Source: Undaria pinnatifida (taxonomy: Eukaryota > Sar > Phaeophyceae > Laminariales > Alariaceae). From it: a stretch of DNA of 64,000 nt. Within the stretch, counting starts at the first letter, position 1. Each line of letters starts with the position of its first letter. Shown piece after piece: positions 53,800 through 64,000 of the stretch. The DNA lies in the NCBI GenBank assembly GCA_012845835.1, contig JABAKD010000027.1, positions 5,201,465 to 5,265,464 on the forward strand, read 5' to 3'. Under the pieces are notes generated by a model, which was not told where the DNA came from, did not search any database, and saw only the letters and a list, made by a program, of their open reading frames with translations. A program made the translations under genes and the position numbers.

Positions 53800-54340
53800 G
53801 CATGACGTAAACCCCGCCCAGCCCGAACAATTAAACCAGCTGGTCGACCCCCGAGACACCAAACATCACAATCCTGACGGTCGCCAGAGTTATGCGAGCG
53901 GTGTCATGGCGGCCCGGGACAAGGGCGCAATGTGTGCATCATTGGAGGCATGTTTATGGGGCGGAAACCAACGCCGTGTTGAGCTTTTTTATACACATTG
54001 GGTAAATGACAGCAGTTATAACCGTTTTAATTCTTGTCCATAGATCACAGATTGGCACTATGGTATGGTTTTGGGTATGGAGGCGTGTCCTAAAAATCCA
54101 ATACGTAGTCTGGGCTGCCTAACAAATACACCCAGCTAGTCGACCGAGAGACAGTTGCCACAGGTACGCGTAGTCTCTTGATCGCTGGAGGCGTGTTTTT
54201 GGAGTAAAAACCAGCGTCATGTTTGGCATCGTTGCTATGACGCTAATAAAGGCCGTTTTTTGTTTCTGTTATCGCCCGTATAGATTGGCACTGCGATATG
54301 GTTTCGGTTTTCGTAGGCGTGTCTTGAACCGTAGCCTGGC
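53800..54340 (+). repeat. Diverged ~290 bp tandem pair
   Basis: Segments 53800-54095 and 54110-54340 share CAGCTGGTCGACC..GAGACA, GGAGGCATGTTT.TGG and AGATTGGCACT..GATATGGTTT followed by GGCGTGTC.T. Old duplication. Confidence 0.5.
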
Positions 54341-54589
54341 GGGAGAAGTGTGACCGATCGACATCTGAAGACTATATTATCCGTATAGTTACCAACAAAA
54401 TACCGGAGAGGCGGGCACGATTTCCCCTTTTTGATGGGACGATTGACGTAGAATGCATCCGCAAGACGGTAATTATGTCGGAGGGAATGTAATGCGCGCA
54501 CACGCCGCGAAAAAGCGGGCGGACTCCGTTTGGGCAAGCTGCTACCTCATCCGTCAAACTGTGGAAGTTAGAAGCTTTCAAAGTTGAGT

Positions 54590-54760
54590 ACCGACCACTC
54601 AGCCGGTCGAGGTTACAGCTGACGTGTTTGAATTATTTGTGTAAAAGCTTATTTAGAAATTAGGAACACATGCCAGGTCGTAACAACTTTCGAATTTGAA
54701 TACCGACCACTCAAGTGGTCAAACTCACGGCTGGCCTATTTGAAACAGTTTAACACCGGT
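54590..54760 (+). repeat. Short two-copy ACCGACCACTCA repeat
   Basis: GAGTACCGACCACTCAGCCG and GAATACCGACCACTCAAGTG, each with GGT(C)..CAGCT/CGGCTG; a related GACCACTCAACTGGTCGAAT occurs at 47220. Confidence 0.55.
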
Positions 54761-54884
54761 AGAAACTTACAGCTGCCGCCTTCACCCTTATGAGGCCAAA
54801 TCACTCGGAATTATATGTAACAGACTAGGTTTTGCAGTCCCGATCAAAACGTAGCCATGCGCCGTACTGGGGAAGATTGGGGGG

Positions 54885-54975
54885 GGGGGGGGGGGGGGGG
54901 GTACTCAGTTTGTTCATGGCCTTAATCGTATGACAAGAGACCCTCGCACCCCTACTATGCCGGGACGCAGCAGTT
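54885..54975 (-). mobile_element. C-tailed repeat (family 8), reverse fragment
   Basis: A run of about 20 G followed by TACTCAGTTTGTTCATGGCC and CTATGCCGGGACG, the reverse of the family 8 3' end with its homopolymer. Confidence 0.6.
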
Positions 54976-56225
54976 AGGGGGGGGTAATATTGGACGATCG
55001 CTGGTCTAAGCTAGGAAGTGGAGAGAGCTGGAGAACGAATGCAACGAAAATGCGAAGATGAGACGGAAAAACATTAGTGTGTAACAGGATTGATGTTCAC
55101 GACACAGAGAGTTCCCAAGTTATAGAAGGAAAACACATGTGCTGCCTAGATATTCGGAGGGAAAGTACGAAGATCTGCTAACTGCGTATTCGGCCAATGC
55201 CTTATACTCGAATGCCCGCTGCAAGTAATTGCGCGCTTGTGCCCTGTTGGAGTTTTTATCGGGGGGAAACACAACACAAGTGTCTACCAGGTAAATTGGT
55301 ATGATTTCCGTGGAGCAAGTGTGCAAGTAATCTGGGTTATGGTGTGGTTTTATTGTTGGGCTTCTTCCCTCCCCGCCGGCGGACAGTGCCTACCATGGTG
55401 TACGATATTTTTATTCGTTTACCAGGTATAAGACCCCAACAATTTTGGCAAACATTATCTTTGACTCTCAAAACTGAATTAATAGGCCAATAATACAATT
55501 GAACCTGGTTTGACCGATTCTACGATAGCCCCCTCCAAAACCAGCGATTTTCTCTAACGAGCGTTTCACGGCTGCTCGACACAAGGAAATATACCGTTGG
55601 AAAAAAAGTACCCATATAGTTTCCTGTGTGCAAAGGTCTATCGATGGATGACGTCGGGGTGTCGAGGGACACCGCATTTCGGGAGATACAACCGGGAGTT
55701 GGTTTTGAAACCGTCTATTTCGGTACAGAAAAGCTGGGGGGGCTACCGTTGATCGACTCGTTTACTCGGCTGGGCTGTGAAAAACACGGATAAGCTCGCC
55801 AAGATCCACCCCGTAGTTTTCCGAGGGCTTTCTGGGGCAGTTCTCCGTTTCTCTTGGATATCATTTTTGATTTTGGGCGAAACCGATCAGTTTTCAGCAA
55901 GAAGTCGTCGTTTTGGTCAGAACTGGGGCCAAAAATGTTGGATCATTTGATGTTTTTTTCGCTAAAAAAATCATCACGTCCTCAGATCTGGCGAATCGGA
56001 CGAGCAGTCAAACTACGACTCTGGATGAACGGAAAAGTACGCCAGAAAGCTCTAGAGTAGGTTAGTTTCGGGAACGGGGTAACTCTAAGCTGTAGTTGAG
56101 TGGATACCCGCGGCCTTGGAGTTCAGTTTGCACATTGGACCTTTTCACTTGTGCGCCTTCTTCCTATCGTGCGTTTTCGGCGGGAAAGCGTAGTACTTCC
56201 CGGACGAATGTTGATTTCATTTGGT
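54975..56225. other. No confident feature
   Basis: Several 60-70 codon frames on both strands (for example plus 55854-56060), none recognised, none with splice or homology support. Two TACCAGGTA 9-mers at 55285 and 55420. Confidence 0.4.
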
Positions 56226-56330
56226 TTTTCGGATCTTCCTGGGGCTCCAGCACCTTGGTGTGACCACGGACTCTAGATTCTTGACAAGAGTTAATGTGAG
56301 GCAAACAACAACAGCAACAAAGGAAGCTTC
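56225..56330 (+). mobile_element. SINE-like family 2, 3' fragment
   Basis: GGGGCTCCAGCACCTTG, GTGTGACCACGGACTCTAGA and GAGTTAATGTGAGGCAAACA, then AACAACAGCAACAAAGG as tail. Confidence 0.55.
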
Positions 56331-56569
56331 GGGTAGCATCCTGACGAGTCTACGGGTGATTTTGGCCGTCCCACGGACAAAATGGCGTATTATTGGCGTA
56401 GAATCTCTCAGGTCTGAGGGCCCGATAAGTAATTTCCCTCACTAGTTGGTCTAAGTGCTGTCAGTTAGTGAGGAATTATTTTTCGCAAACTTTCGCTCCC
56501 GCAGACGCACAACCCTTTATGTATGGCCCTTCTTACGTATGGCGTATTCATGTAAGTACTGCAAGTAAT

Positions 56570-56750
56570 TGCTTTTTTTTTTTTTTTTTTAATCCTCCGG
56601 CGGATGGGGAAAAATAAAGCTTTAGCTCACCACACTTCCGCGTATTTTCATACGCGTCGTGTGTCGATTTAACTCAGTTGCTTTCGCAGCCCAACGCTAG
56701 CTGGCGCACCATTGTAGGTATAGCGTAAGCTGTCCCTATCATTGGTCCTC
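56570..56750 (-). mobile_element. Repeat family 4 copy
   Basis: T run, AATCCTCCGGCGGATGGGGA, AAGCTTTAGCTCACCACACT and CCAACGCTAGCTGGCGCACC. Close match to 28660-28835. Confidence 0.65.
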
Positions 56751-57404
56751 GTTACAACCCCGCGTTTGTATTACCCATCGACGTGAGATGTATGCATGTC
56801 TTTTTCGCTCAACTTTTCAGACCCCCGGAGTGGACTATGATGCCTCTCTTGCATTCCTGTATGTATTCTGTATTTAAGTGCATTTGCAAACAACAAAGCT
56901 GTCGAGGGAAAACATAAATAATGCCTACCAGGTACGTGGTATACCGGTAATTGTACTCTATGCATGACATGTGCGCTTGTACGCAAGTAAGCTGAAATTT
57001 GTTGCGGTTTTCCTTCTCGCCCGTCCCCGCCCCCGCAGGCGGACGATGCCTATGGTATAACCGCAGGTGCACCTGCTCGTAACCTGAACCGCGTTGACCC
57101 GAGCAATCGGACATAACATTAGCTGATCCGGCATGCTACAGTGTAGCTGGTACGAGATAGCGGCGGCAATAAAGATAGAAGTAAAGGCGCTTGTACCCAC
57201 GTAACCTCCAATATGTTGCGGTTTTCCTTCTGGCCTCCCCCTCCCCCCCCCCCCCCCGCCCCAGACGGACAATGCCTGTGGTACATAACCTGTAAGTTCT
57301 AAAAAATAGGTGTTGTGCGTAGGTAACCAGAGATACAATGCCTGTGATATATTCGTGTATGCGCTTATATGTGCGTTTCTACACACTTTACGGTATAGTG
57401 TATA

Positions 57405-57810
57405 GTGTGCACCTTATCCTCCAGCGGCTAGGGAAAAATGAAGCTCAAGCTCACCACACTTCCACGTATTTTCATACACGTCGCGTGTCGATTTATCTCA
57501 ATTGCCTTCGCAATCTAGCGCTAGCTGGCGTGTCCTTCGGTTCCCACTATAGCGATAGCGTGAGCTGTCCCTATCGGCGGTCCCCGTTACTACCCCGGCA
57601 GCGCAAGCTGCAGTTGTATACGGATGCGTGAGTATGTCGAACCGGCCTGTCCCCTGAAGGCGAGGTGCGGTGGAGATAGCCACCGGCGGAATGGCATCTT
57701 TCCGGGTAGTGTGGGACTTGCGAAAGCTCACCCACTAACAAAACTCCCGGCCATGAGAGAACAGCCTTCCGCCGGACTTTGGTCCAGTTGCGGTCCACCC
57801 TACCCATTAT
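57405..57810 (-). mobile_element. Repeat family 4 copy followed by family 5
   Basis: CTTATCCTCCAGCGGCTAGG to CTAGCGCTAGCTGGCG (family 4), then at 57655 GAGGTGCGGTGGAGATAGCC to TTGCGGTCCACCCTACCCAT (family 5). The same family 4 - family 5 order is seen loosely at 32.6-33.4 kb with a SINE between. Confidence 0.6.
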
Positions 57811-57976
57811 AGGTGCACCATTTTGTTTCTGAGGCTCTTAACCACTTAAGGAGCTCAAAAAAATGATTGGGATAAGCTGAAAGTGCTTTTGTGGTGAGCA
57901 AACCCATGTCCTAGGTATACACAAAAATTCATATTCGCAAAACGAGAATGACATTTTTTTGTACGTTGGTTTTGGG

Positions 57977-58068
57977 TTAACGCCTTCACTACTGGAAACC
58001 CTTTTGGGGGACAATTTTACTTGATGATAGTATAGGGAGGGATTTCGGGGCGCTTCTAAAGGGGTTAA
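57977..58068. mobile_element. piggyBac-type MITE, 92 bp
   Basis: TTAA CGCCTTCACTACTGGAAA at the left, GCTTCTAAAGGGG TTAA at the right; interior GGGGGACAATTTTACTTGAT as in the other copies. It sits 220 bp before exon 4. Confidence 0.72.
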
Positions 58069-58291
58069 GGAGCCCCCCGTCGTACAGAAAGTGTTTTCGG
58101 CCAAAAAGTGGTATACCTTAATACCTACCTGGTATATCGTAGCATGCGTCGGATTCTTCACATCGAACTGTTGATTCCCACCCATCCACGCATACTCTTT
58201 GGTTGTGTACTGCAAGTATTCTGAGATAAGCTGTGGTAATGTTTCTCCCACCCACTGTTTGTTTTCCCCTTCTTTCGCTCTCTTTCCTCAG

Positions 58292-58420
58292 GCGGACTAT
58301 CTTGGGGAGGACGGCGAGTGGTACTTCTGGTTTACCGGCAGCAACGGCGAGTTGTACAACCTCACCCACGTCTTCTATGCCACTGAGCAGGACCACCTGA
58401 ACATCGCCACCATTCAAAGG
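58292..58420 (+). CDS. Secreted N-glycoprotein, exon 4
   Basis: The acceptor is classical (TTCTTTCGCTCTCTTTCCTCAG, AG at 58290-58291) and the donor is AAAGG-GTGAGT (58421). Exactly 43 codons in phase 0: ADYLGEDGEWYFWFTGSNGE, then LYNLTHVFYATEQDHLNIAT. Sequon NLT; aromatic-rich. No stop, so the gene continues. No convincing exon 5 was found up to 64000, which implies another intron over 5.5 kb or an exon I missed. Confidence 0.8.
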
Positions 58421-60080
58421 GTGAGTCTACGCGATGGACGAAGTCATGCGTAGTAAACTTTTTTCTTGCTATTATCGTATATCGCCTATTTTTGTTGGGC
58501 CTTCCCCCAGAACGTGGCGTGTATTACGATAGATATCGGGATAGTTTAAACCGAAACACGGCAGTAGAAAGAACGGTAACACAATACACACGGCAGTATA
58601 CATGCCCGTTTACAAACGCGACGAAGTCATATATATGCCGTTTTTTGTTATTTGCTATAATTAGCCTTTGCTGTTGGACCTTACTCTATGGTGGTATGCA
58701 TCGGCGAAAAAAGATCGGGGATACATCGGGCGGAGGTTGAACCGAACACGGCGACGGTATGCATGTCCGTGCGCGACGGGAATCTTGGAGCCTCCTACGC
58801 GGGGCGTGTAAAGAATCTGCCTTGCGCATACTTTGTTTTACCAAAATTATTTTTCGAGTTGCTTCTCCTTTTTCCGCCCCTCCTTATTTGCCGGGGGCGG
58901 GATTAAGCGAAAAACTTGTCGAAGGCGGCACCGATTCCTTTTCTCTCAGGTTTTGAGTTCCACCGCTTTCAGGTGCAACCCTCGAACCTTTGTGTTTAGC
59001 CATTGTTGACGCGTCAGAGGTCGTCTGGTAATTGATACAGTGCCTGGTATCTGGTGTCTGGTAGCTGATAACGAGCGCTGGTACCTGGCGGCTATTATAG
59101 CTGGTTGCATCAAGGATGCGAATTTCACAGTAGTGGCCTTAACATTCTGAAAGTAGTATCGTGGAACCTGGGGAAAGTTTTTTTTTATAGAGGAAATTCG
59201 GTATAGGGCAACGTAAAAAATGTTTTTGGAAGAGCGTGCACGAAACCACCGCTGCTCATTATCCTGTTCTTGTGCATCTCAACCCGTTGCCTTTTTGGAT
59301 GCATTATCTACAGAATCAGAAAGCAGGGCTGCTTCGCGTAGTGGTTATACATTCTTCCGCATATTTTCTCTCTGAAATCCCAACAGGGTTAACAAGTATA
59401 ATACCTAAGTATTACCGGGTAACTATTAAAAATTCAAGTACAAATATGTTGGCGCTTGCACGAGAGCGGACGAAAGCTCAGATTTAGACCAGGTTTTGAG
59501 CCGTCTTCGAGATAAACCGAACTGATGTGTACCTCTCGCCGCGCTGTTTCCTGGACGTGCATCAGCTTGCTCGACTCTCCCGACCCTGCCGGGGTCGGCG
59601 TCGGTTGTTCTTGCTTCGTGTCGTGGTGGCCTACGCAAATACCTAAGTGTTAACTATTATACGCATTGTGTCTATTCTAAAAAAGCAGCAGCAACGTGTT
59701 CCCGCTGCTCTCGCACTTCGCCTGGGCGACGACTCACACGCGCCTGTTTCATCTCTGCTTTTTTTGTTTTCCTGTCATGAAGAAATAAAAAAAAAATACG
59801 TACGAAGTATAATGAAATGGAGTGACAAGGGATGTCGGGAGGCCTGAACGAATCGTACATTTTAGCTTCACACAGCGCATGGGACTCCCGGGGATGATTA
59901 TTTTCGTCCCCGCCTCAAAATGACGCCTTCTTGTCCTTAGACGAGAAGAAATACGCAGGGGATTAAAAAACACGGGAGATTGTTTCCAGGGAATTTCAGG
60001 CTCCTGCTGTGGAGAAGTATTGCATGGAGCTTTCGTTCCAATTCACAGACCTATAATTCGAGATCCCTGAACAGCACAGC
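58421..60080. other. No confident exon; presumptive intron 4
   Basis: Short frames only. TACC/CTGGTA heptamer remnants at 59038-59095 (GCCTGGTATCTGGTGTCTGG). No acceptor plus open frame convincing enough to be exon 5. Confidence 0.4.
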
Positions 60081-60190
60081 TCCCAGCGTCACTACAGCGA
60101 CAAGCGGCACTACTCCGCATACTGGCACTTATCGTTGTTTCCATGTGTGCCAAGCGATGTCACGGTGCAATAGAGGACAACCGACACTAT
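60080..60190. repeat. Family 7 repeat, weak copy
   Basis: GCGTCACTACAGCGACAAGC, GGCACTACTCCGCATACTGG and CATGTGTGCCAAGCGAT resemble the family in reverse. Confidence 0.35.
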
Positions 60191-60609
60191 AGAGAGAGAC
60201 CTTAACTGCTGTATCGGCAATGTATCATCTGCAGCCCATTGGGGCATAAGGGTATTTGAATGGCAAGGCTCTCCATAGGGGTGTCCATAGCGGGCGTCCC
60301 CACAAGAAATACAACAACAGCAACAAGCGTGTGTACTCTCGCGTCTTGCGCCTTGTTTGTATAATATGTACCTGCAGTACGTGCTGATTTTTATACGTCA
60401 GTCTGAAAAAAAACGCGTTGTTGCTGTGGGCTTTTCACGCCAACGCTCTAGGCAAGTTCGTACGATCGGTAACTGGTGTGCAGTACTCCTTCCGCTGCAC
60501 TTTATTTTTTTTCCAGAGCAATCAACATCTGTCTACATGACGTCTACATCGCTTTTTGATTTGTAGAAGTCATGCTACGGGGGATAAAGAACGGTCTTTT
60601 ATCTACGCC

Positions 60610-60805
60610 GCACTTTTCGTAAGGCCCATACGGGGAAGGGGTGGGCGGGGGTACTCAGTTTGTGCACGGCCGCAGTCGTATGACCATAGACCCGCGCATT
60701 CCTACGATGCCGGGACGGAGCACGTCGGGTTTTCACCAACCAGGCAGACATTGCTTGACCAAGCGTCCCACTGTGCCGGGATGGAGCACGTCGGGTTTTA
60801 GGAAC
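60610..60805 (-). mobile_element. C-tailed repeat (family 8), reverse copy
   Basis: GGGCGGGGGTACTCAGTTTG, GCAGTCGTATGACCATAGAC and CCGGGACGGAGCACGTCGGG; the last segment is repeated at 60775-60800. Confidence 0.55.
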
Positions 60806-61371
60806 AACATACGTGCTGAAGAGGAGCAGTTACCTGTTGTTGCACGGACAAAACAACCCGAAGAAGATAACTGCTGTTTCACGGACAAAAACAACACGAA
60901 GAAGAGGAAGAGGATACCGGCATATACGGCCAGAGGGGAGGGAAATAAGGGAGCAAACAAAAAGAAAACAAAAAGAAAGGACGACAGCAAGTCATTACTG
61001 CTGTCGCTTTCGCGCTCCCCCCATTGAACTCAACGAAAACAACAAAAAAGAAATATACCGCTCGCTGTAGAGGGTTCAGGGCTGTAGTAGCACACGCTCC
61101 ACTTGATTAGTGGAATTGGTACCTTGCCACACAATCTGCCATTTCGTTTCTGCGTTCATCTACAGCTGTATCAGTACGGCTGCTTCCCCCCCCCGCCCCC
61201 CCGGTTTCCCTTGGTTGCTGCTCTTGGCGTCCTCTGCTGTGAGGCGTTGCCAGCTCTGCTCCGCCTCGCCCCTGTGCCATCTCGTCATGAAGCGGTCCGC
61301 CGCGTCGACGATCCCCCGGTGCCAGCTCCCACTCTTCTTAGCCGCCCTCGGCCATACCACAGTCTCTACTC

Positions 61372-61802
61372 CGAACAGTATAGGGGAGCTATCCGTGGAT
61401 CCCTCGATTGCAGTCGGCGCACGACAAACAGAATGTCCACTGACAATCGCGCGGGGCGAAAGCCGCACTGTTCTTCGGGGAGTATCCCTTCGGCCTCACC
61501 GATAGTAGTTGCTGAAGCGGGACGCGACCATTTTTAACAGTACTTTGCCTGAATGGGCAACGAGCGAAATCCCTAGGTAGTTGTTGCAATCAGATCGATC
61601 CTTCTTTTTATGAAGGACATTAATGATCGCGTATTTCCACTGGTGGGGACGTCTCCCGTTCTCCCCAAATTGACAAGGAGGTTGTGGAAGTAGCGGACAA
61701 ATTCGAGGTGGTCAATTTTCAGCACCTCGGACGGCAGGGAGTCTGGTCCCACTGCTTTCCAGTTTGGCATACCCCGTATTCCGGCAGTCATTTCATCCAC
61801 GG
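61372..61802 (-). pseudogene. LINE-type (non-LTR) reverse transcriptase fragment, frameshifted
   Basis: Minus strand, from high to low coordinates. MPNWKAVGPDSLPSEVLK (the conserved KA.GPD.....E motif of the region before RT) is followed, after a shift near 61645, by [38 protein letters not shown] and VASRFSNYY ending in a TGA. After a second shift it reads CGFRPARLSVDILFVVRRLQ, the GFRP..S..D box, ending at a TAG near 61372. These are RT domain motifs of LINEs. No endonuclease, catalytic FADD box or 3' end was found, so it is a short dead fragment. Confidence 0.85.
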
Positions 61803-62025
61803 CCAGTTCATCTCCACGCGATAATGCAATTGTAATAATGCACGTTTGACACGAAGAGCTGAAAAATACACTTGTACGTCAGCCTTGCGTCACTTTAGAT
61901 GGTGGGCTGTTTCCAAAGAGATGGGCTATTCGAACGACCGGAGAGCCTGGAATCCTAATGAGATTTAAGTTGGGGCCCTCCAGCCGCCTATCATATCATA
62001 CGTTATTAATGGCATAATGCTCGTT
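61802..62025. other. No recognisable feature
   Basis: Short unrecognised stretch between the LINE fragment and the following array. Confidence 0.35.
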
Positions 62026-62027
62026 CG

Positions 62028-62380
62028 GAGCTTCGGTTGATCCCTCTAACGCTCTTGCCCGCCTTCGTTGCCACATTCATATCAATTTCGAGTTGCGTGG
62101 AGGCACACAGGTGGGGCGTCGGTTGACCGCGCTAACGCTATTTCCCGCCTTCTTCTGACGCATTCATATCAATTTCGAGTTGCGTGGAGTCACACAGGTG
62201 GGGCGTCGGTTGATCCCTCCAACGCTCTTGCCCGCCTTCTTTGCCACATTCATATCAATTTCGAGTTGCGTGGAGTCACAAAGGTGGGGCGTCGGTTGAC
62301 CCCGCTAACGCTATTTCCCGCCTTCTTCTGCCACATCCATATCAATTGCGACTTGCGTGGAATCACAAAGGCATCGCACT
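62028..62380 (+). repeat. Four-unit 87 bp tandem array
   Basis: CATTCATATCAATTTCGAGT, TGCGTGGAGTCACA, AGGTGGGGCGTCGGTTGA and CGCTATTTCCCGCCTTCTT recur four times; 87 is a multiple of 3, so frames persist through it by chance. Confidence 0.92.
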
Positions 62381-62794
62381 CTTTATATTGCGATTCCTGC
62401 CGCCACATGATACCTGTACGACCTTTGATGAGTGTCGTGCATAAGAGTGTGTACACTTTGGGTGTACACATACGTACATGCGATAGAGACAACCGTTCGA
62501 TGTTGAAGATGACATCAAATTACAAATTGAACCCATGCCCTCCTTTTTCGGACCAGAGGGAAGCCGGGCATCGTGTACGTAGTATACCATAAAAAAACGC
62601 TACCCTGTAGACTATCACTCGTACGGAAGTATGTAAGGTGCGACTATTTTCTTGTCAAGTTTTTGTTTTGTTTTGTTTTATTTTATTTCCTCGTCTGACA
62701 GGGTGGACTACTCGTACTGTAACGCTTGAGCATGTCTTGTTGCCAATTATCACCACGGCGACTATAAAAATCGAAAAGCAAACAATGTACCAGG

Positions 62795-62990
62795 TAGGCT
62801 ATAAACGGCACGATATTGACCTGCTGTTACAACGATTTTGTTCCGTGATTACGCTCACATACGGTGAGAAACCAACAATTGAACACCAACATACTTCCTG
62901 GTGGACTACAAATGCCACGATTTTGACCTGCGGTTACGACGATTTTTTTTGTGATTACGCTCACATAGGGTGACAAACCAACACTCGACG
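62795..62990 (+). repeat. Two-unit ~83 bp repeat
   Basis: GGCACGATATTGACCTGCTG..GTTACAACGATTTT and GCCACGATTTTGACCTGCGG..GTTACGACGATTTT, both followed by GTGATTACGCTCACATA.GG. Separated by about 20 bp. Confidence 0.8.
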
Positions 62991-63019
62991 AAATAACAAG
63001 AGCATCGGCGGCGCCCTTT

Positions 63020-63200
63020 CGTCCGACAGAAAACGGTGTGAAGACCAAGTATGTCAGGAGGCGGCACTTGCAGCCCTTGACCGACGGCAAGGACGGCAAT
63101 TTACCTTGACTGACGCCAAGTTACTAGGTTTTAGTGTGGAACGGTCGGTTTGACACCCTTGACCGCTGGACGTTTTCGCTTGACTGGCTGTCTACTAACA
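63020..63200 (-). repeat. Repeat family 6 copy
   Basis: Reverse of 33510-33600: GGTTTGACACCCTTGACCGC, GGACGTTTTCGCTTGACTGG and ACCTTGACTGACGCC. Confidence 0.65.
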
Positions 63201-63734
63201 TATTTGGGTGAGGACGTGGGGACTATTTATGCCCCAAAAACGATGAAATCGTTCGGCCTGCTTGAAGTAGAAAAACCGGTAAAAACAAAAAACGCGAAAA
63301 ACAGCGTGCGGCTGACAGTAGAAACAGCCCCTTTTTCAACCCACCGTATATTTTTTCGGTGTGATGTACCAGGCATATTCGTATTGTACGGGGTAACAAT
63401 GGGTACAGGGTACAGCGGTATCACGGCCAATTGGATGGGCTGGAAAGGGCGGTGTTTCTAATAAACTGTCCGGACGGAACCGTTCTGGAAGCGTTACCCC
63501 CTCTGAAACATATCGGACTGAGCTAAAAAACAAAATAGACGGCGATAACCAGCCTGCTGATATTAGAAACGGGTCCATTTTCAATTCACCGTGCTGTGGG
63601 GTACCGGGCGAACGAGCCCCTCGGAAAAGATGCAAGCCAGCCCACCAGACCAATTGCAACAAAAAGGGAAAAAGGGCAAAAAAAATGGAACGGTACGAGC
63701 AATGAAAAAAGAAAAAACGAAAGGAAATTAATTG

Positions 63735-63948
63735 GAAGCAAACAGGGAAACAGGACGGCACGAAAAAATGAAAAAAAAAAAGTACCAACAGCCATCCAGC
63801 AACTAGCAACAATGCAGATGGAACCATCCAATCAACGTCGCAAATAGGGAAACAGGACGGCACGAAAAAATGAAAAAAAAAAAAAGCGACAACAGCCATC
63901 CAGCAACTAGCAACAATGCAGATGGAACCATCCAACCAACGTCGGGGG
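63735..63948 (+). repeat. Two-unit ~110 bp tandem repeat
   Basis: GGGAAACAGGACGGCACGAA, an A run, and CAACAGCCATCCAGCAACTA with CAACAATGCAGATGGAACCA occur twice in a row. 63200-63730 before it shows nothing recognisable. Confidence 0.92.
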
Positions 63949-64000
63949 CAGTAACCATCTTGGGTTCGAATGACCCCAGTGATGCACATTATATTTTTTT

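Larger units (their letters stand above)
52567..58291 (+). other. Intron 3 of the secreted-glycoprotein gene (~5.7 kb)
   Basis: GTGAGT...CCTCAG, phase 0. Includes C-tailed SINE copies, family 4 copies, a GCA microsatellite (53388-53411), a diverged ~290 bp duplication (53800-54340) and a TTAA MITE (57977-58068). 55.0-56.2 kb holds nothing recognised. Confidence 0.65.

Noticed and set aside
61103-61537. Plus-strand frames of 131-144 codons
   Set aside because: Antisense shadow of the minus-strand LINE RT fragment.

Overview
This window looks like nuclear DNA from a large, repeat-rich eukaryotic genome, not prokaryotic DNA. Evidence: exons bounded by GT...AG introns with pyrimidine-rich acceptors, tRNA-headed SINE-like repeats, a tyrosine-recombinase retrotransposon, a non-LTR retrotransposon fragment, TTAA-flanked MITEs, CAA/CAG microsatellites and many dispersed and tandem repeats. 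Multicellular or unicellular algae (for example brown algae or other stramenopiles) fit this style, but nothing seen fixes the lineage and this is a guess. Most open frames here are chance frames inside repeats; host coding sequence is a few percent of the window.

Left part (1-21 kb): mostly repeats. It holds a CAA/CAG microsatellite abutting a SINE tail (2.4-2.9 kb), a tandem array of roughly 200 bp units (2.9-4.0 kb), a minus-strand exon whose product resembles frataxin (6.7-7.4 kb), exon-like Cys-rich segments on the plus strand (8.5 kb and 10.5-11.1 kb, the latter with a tandem copy of its end), a 125 bp-period array (9.1-10.1 kb), a second CAA microsatellite (13.1-13.3 kb), a composite satellite built on the core ATCGATGG (14.4-17.2 kb), SINE copies and a 0.46 kb tandem duplication (19.3-20.2 kb).

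Middle (21.2-27.9 kb): one degenerate DIRS-order retrotransposon of the PAT/Ngaro structural type. It has gag with a CCCH-like zinc finger, a pol leader with 31-32 residue tandem peptides, reverse transcriptase, RNase H and tyrosine recombinase. Its split direct repeats are ordered A1 - ORFs - B1 - A2 - B2. It carries at least eight in-frame stops and several frameshifts, and the RT catalytic YxDD block seems to be deleted.

Right part (30.4-64 kb): dominated by one plus-strand host gene of at least 28 kb. Four exons (30421-30616, 42072-42405, 52395-52566, 58292-58420) join with matching splice phases into 277 codons of a secreted protein with a clear signal peptide and nine N-glycosylation sequons. 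Its introns are about 11.5, 10.0 and 5.7 kb and are filled with SINEs, TTAA MITEs (one carrying a nested MITE), satellites, G-rich arrays and a strongly enriched 9-mer TACC(A/T)GGTA. The gene probably continues past 58420; no convincing next exon was found before 64000. A frameshifted LINE-type RT fragment lies on the minus strand at 61.4-61.8 kb.

All comparisons were made by eye. Coordinates of repeats are approximate to about 5-20 bp; splice sites and motif positions were indexed directly.
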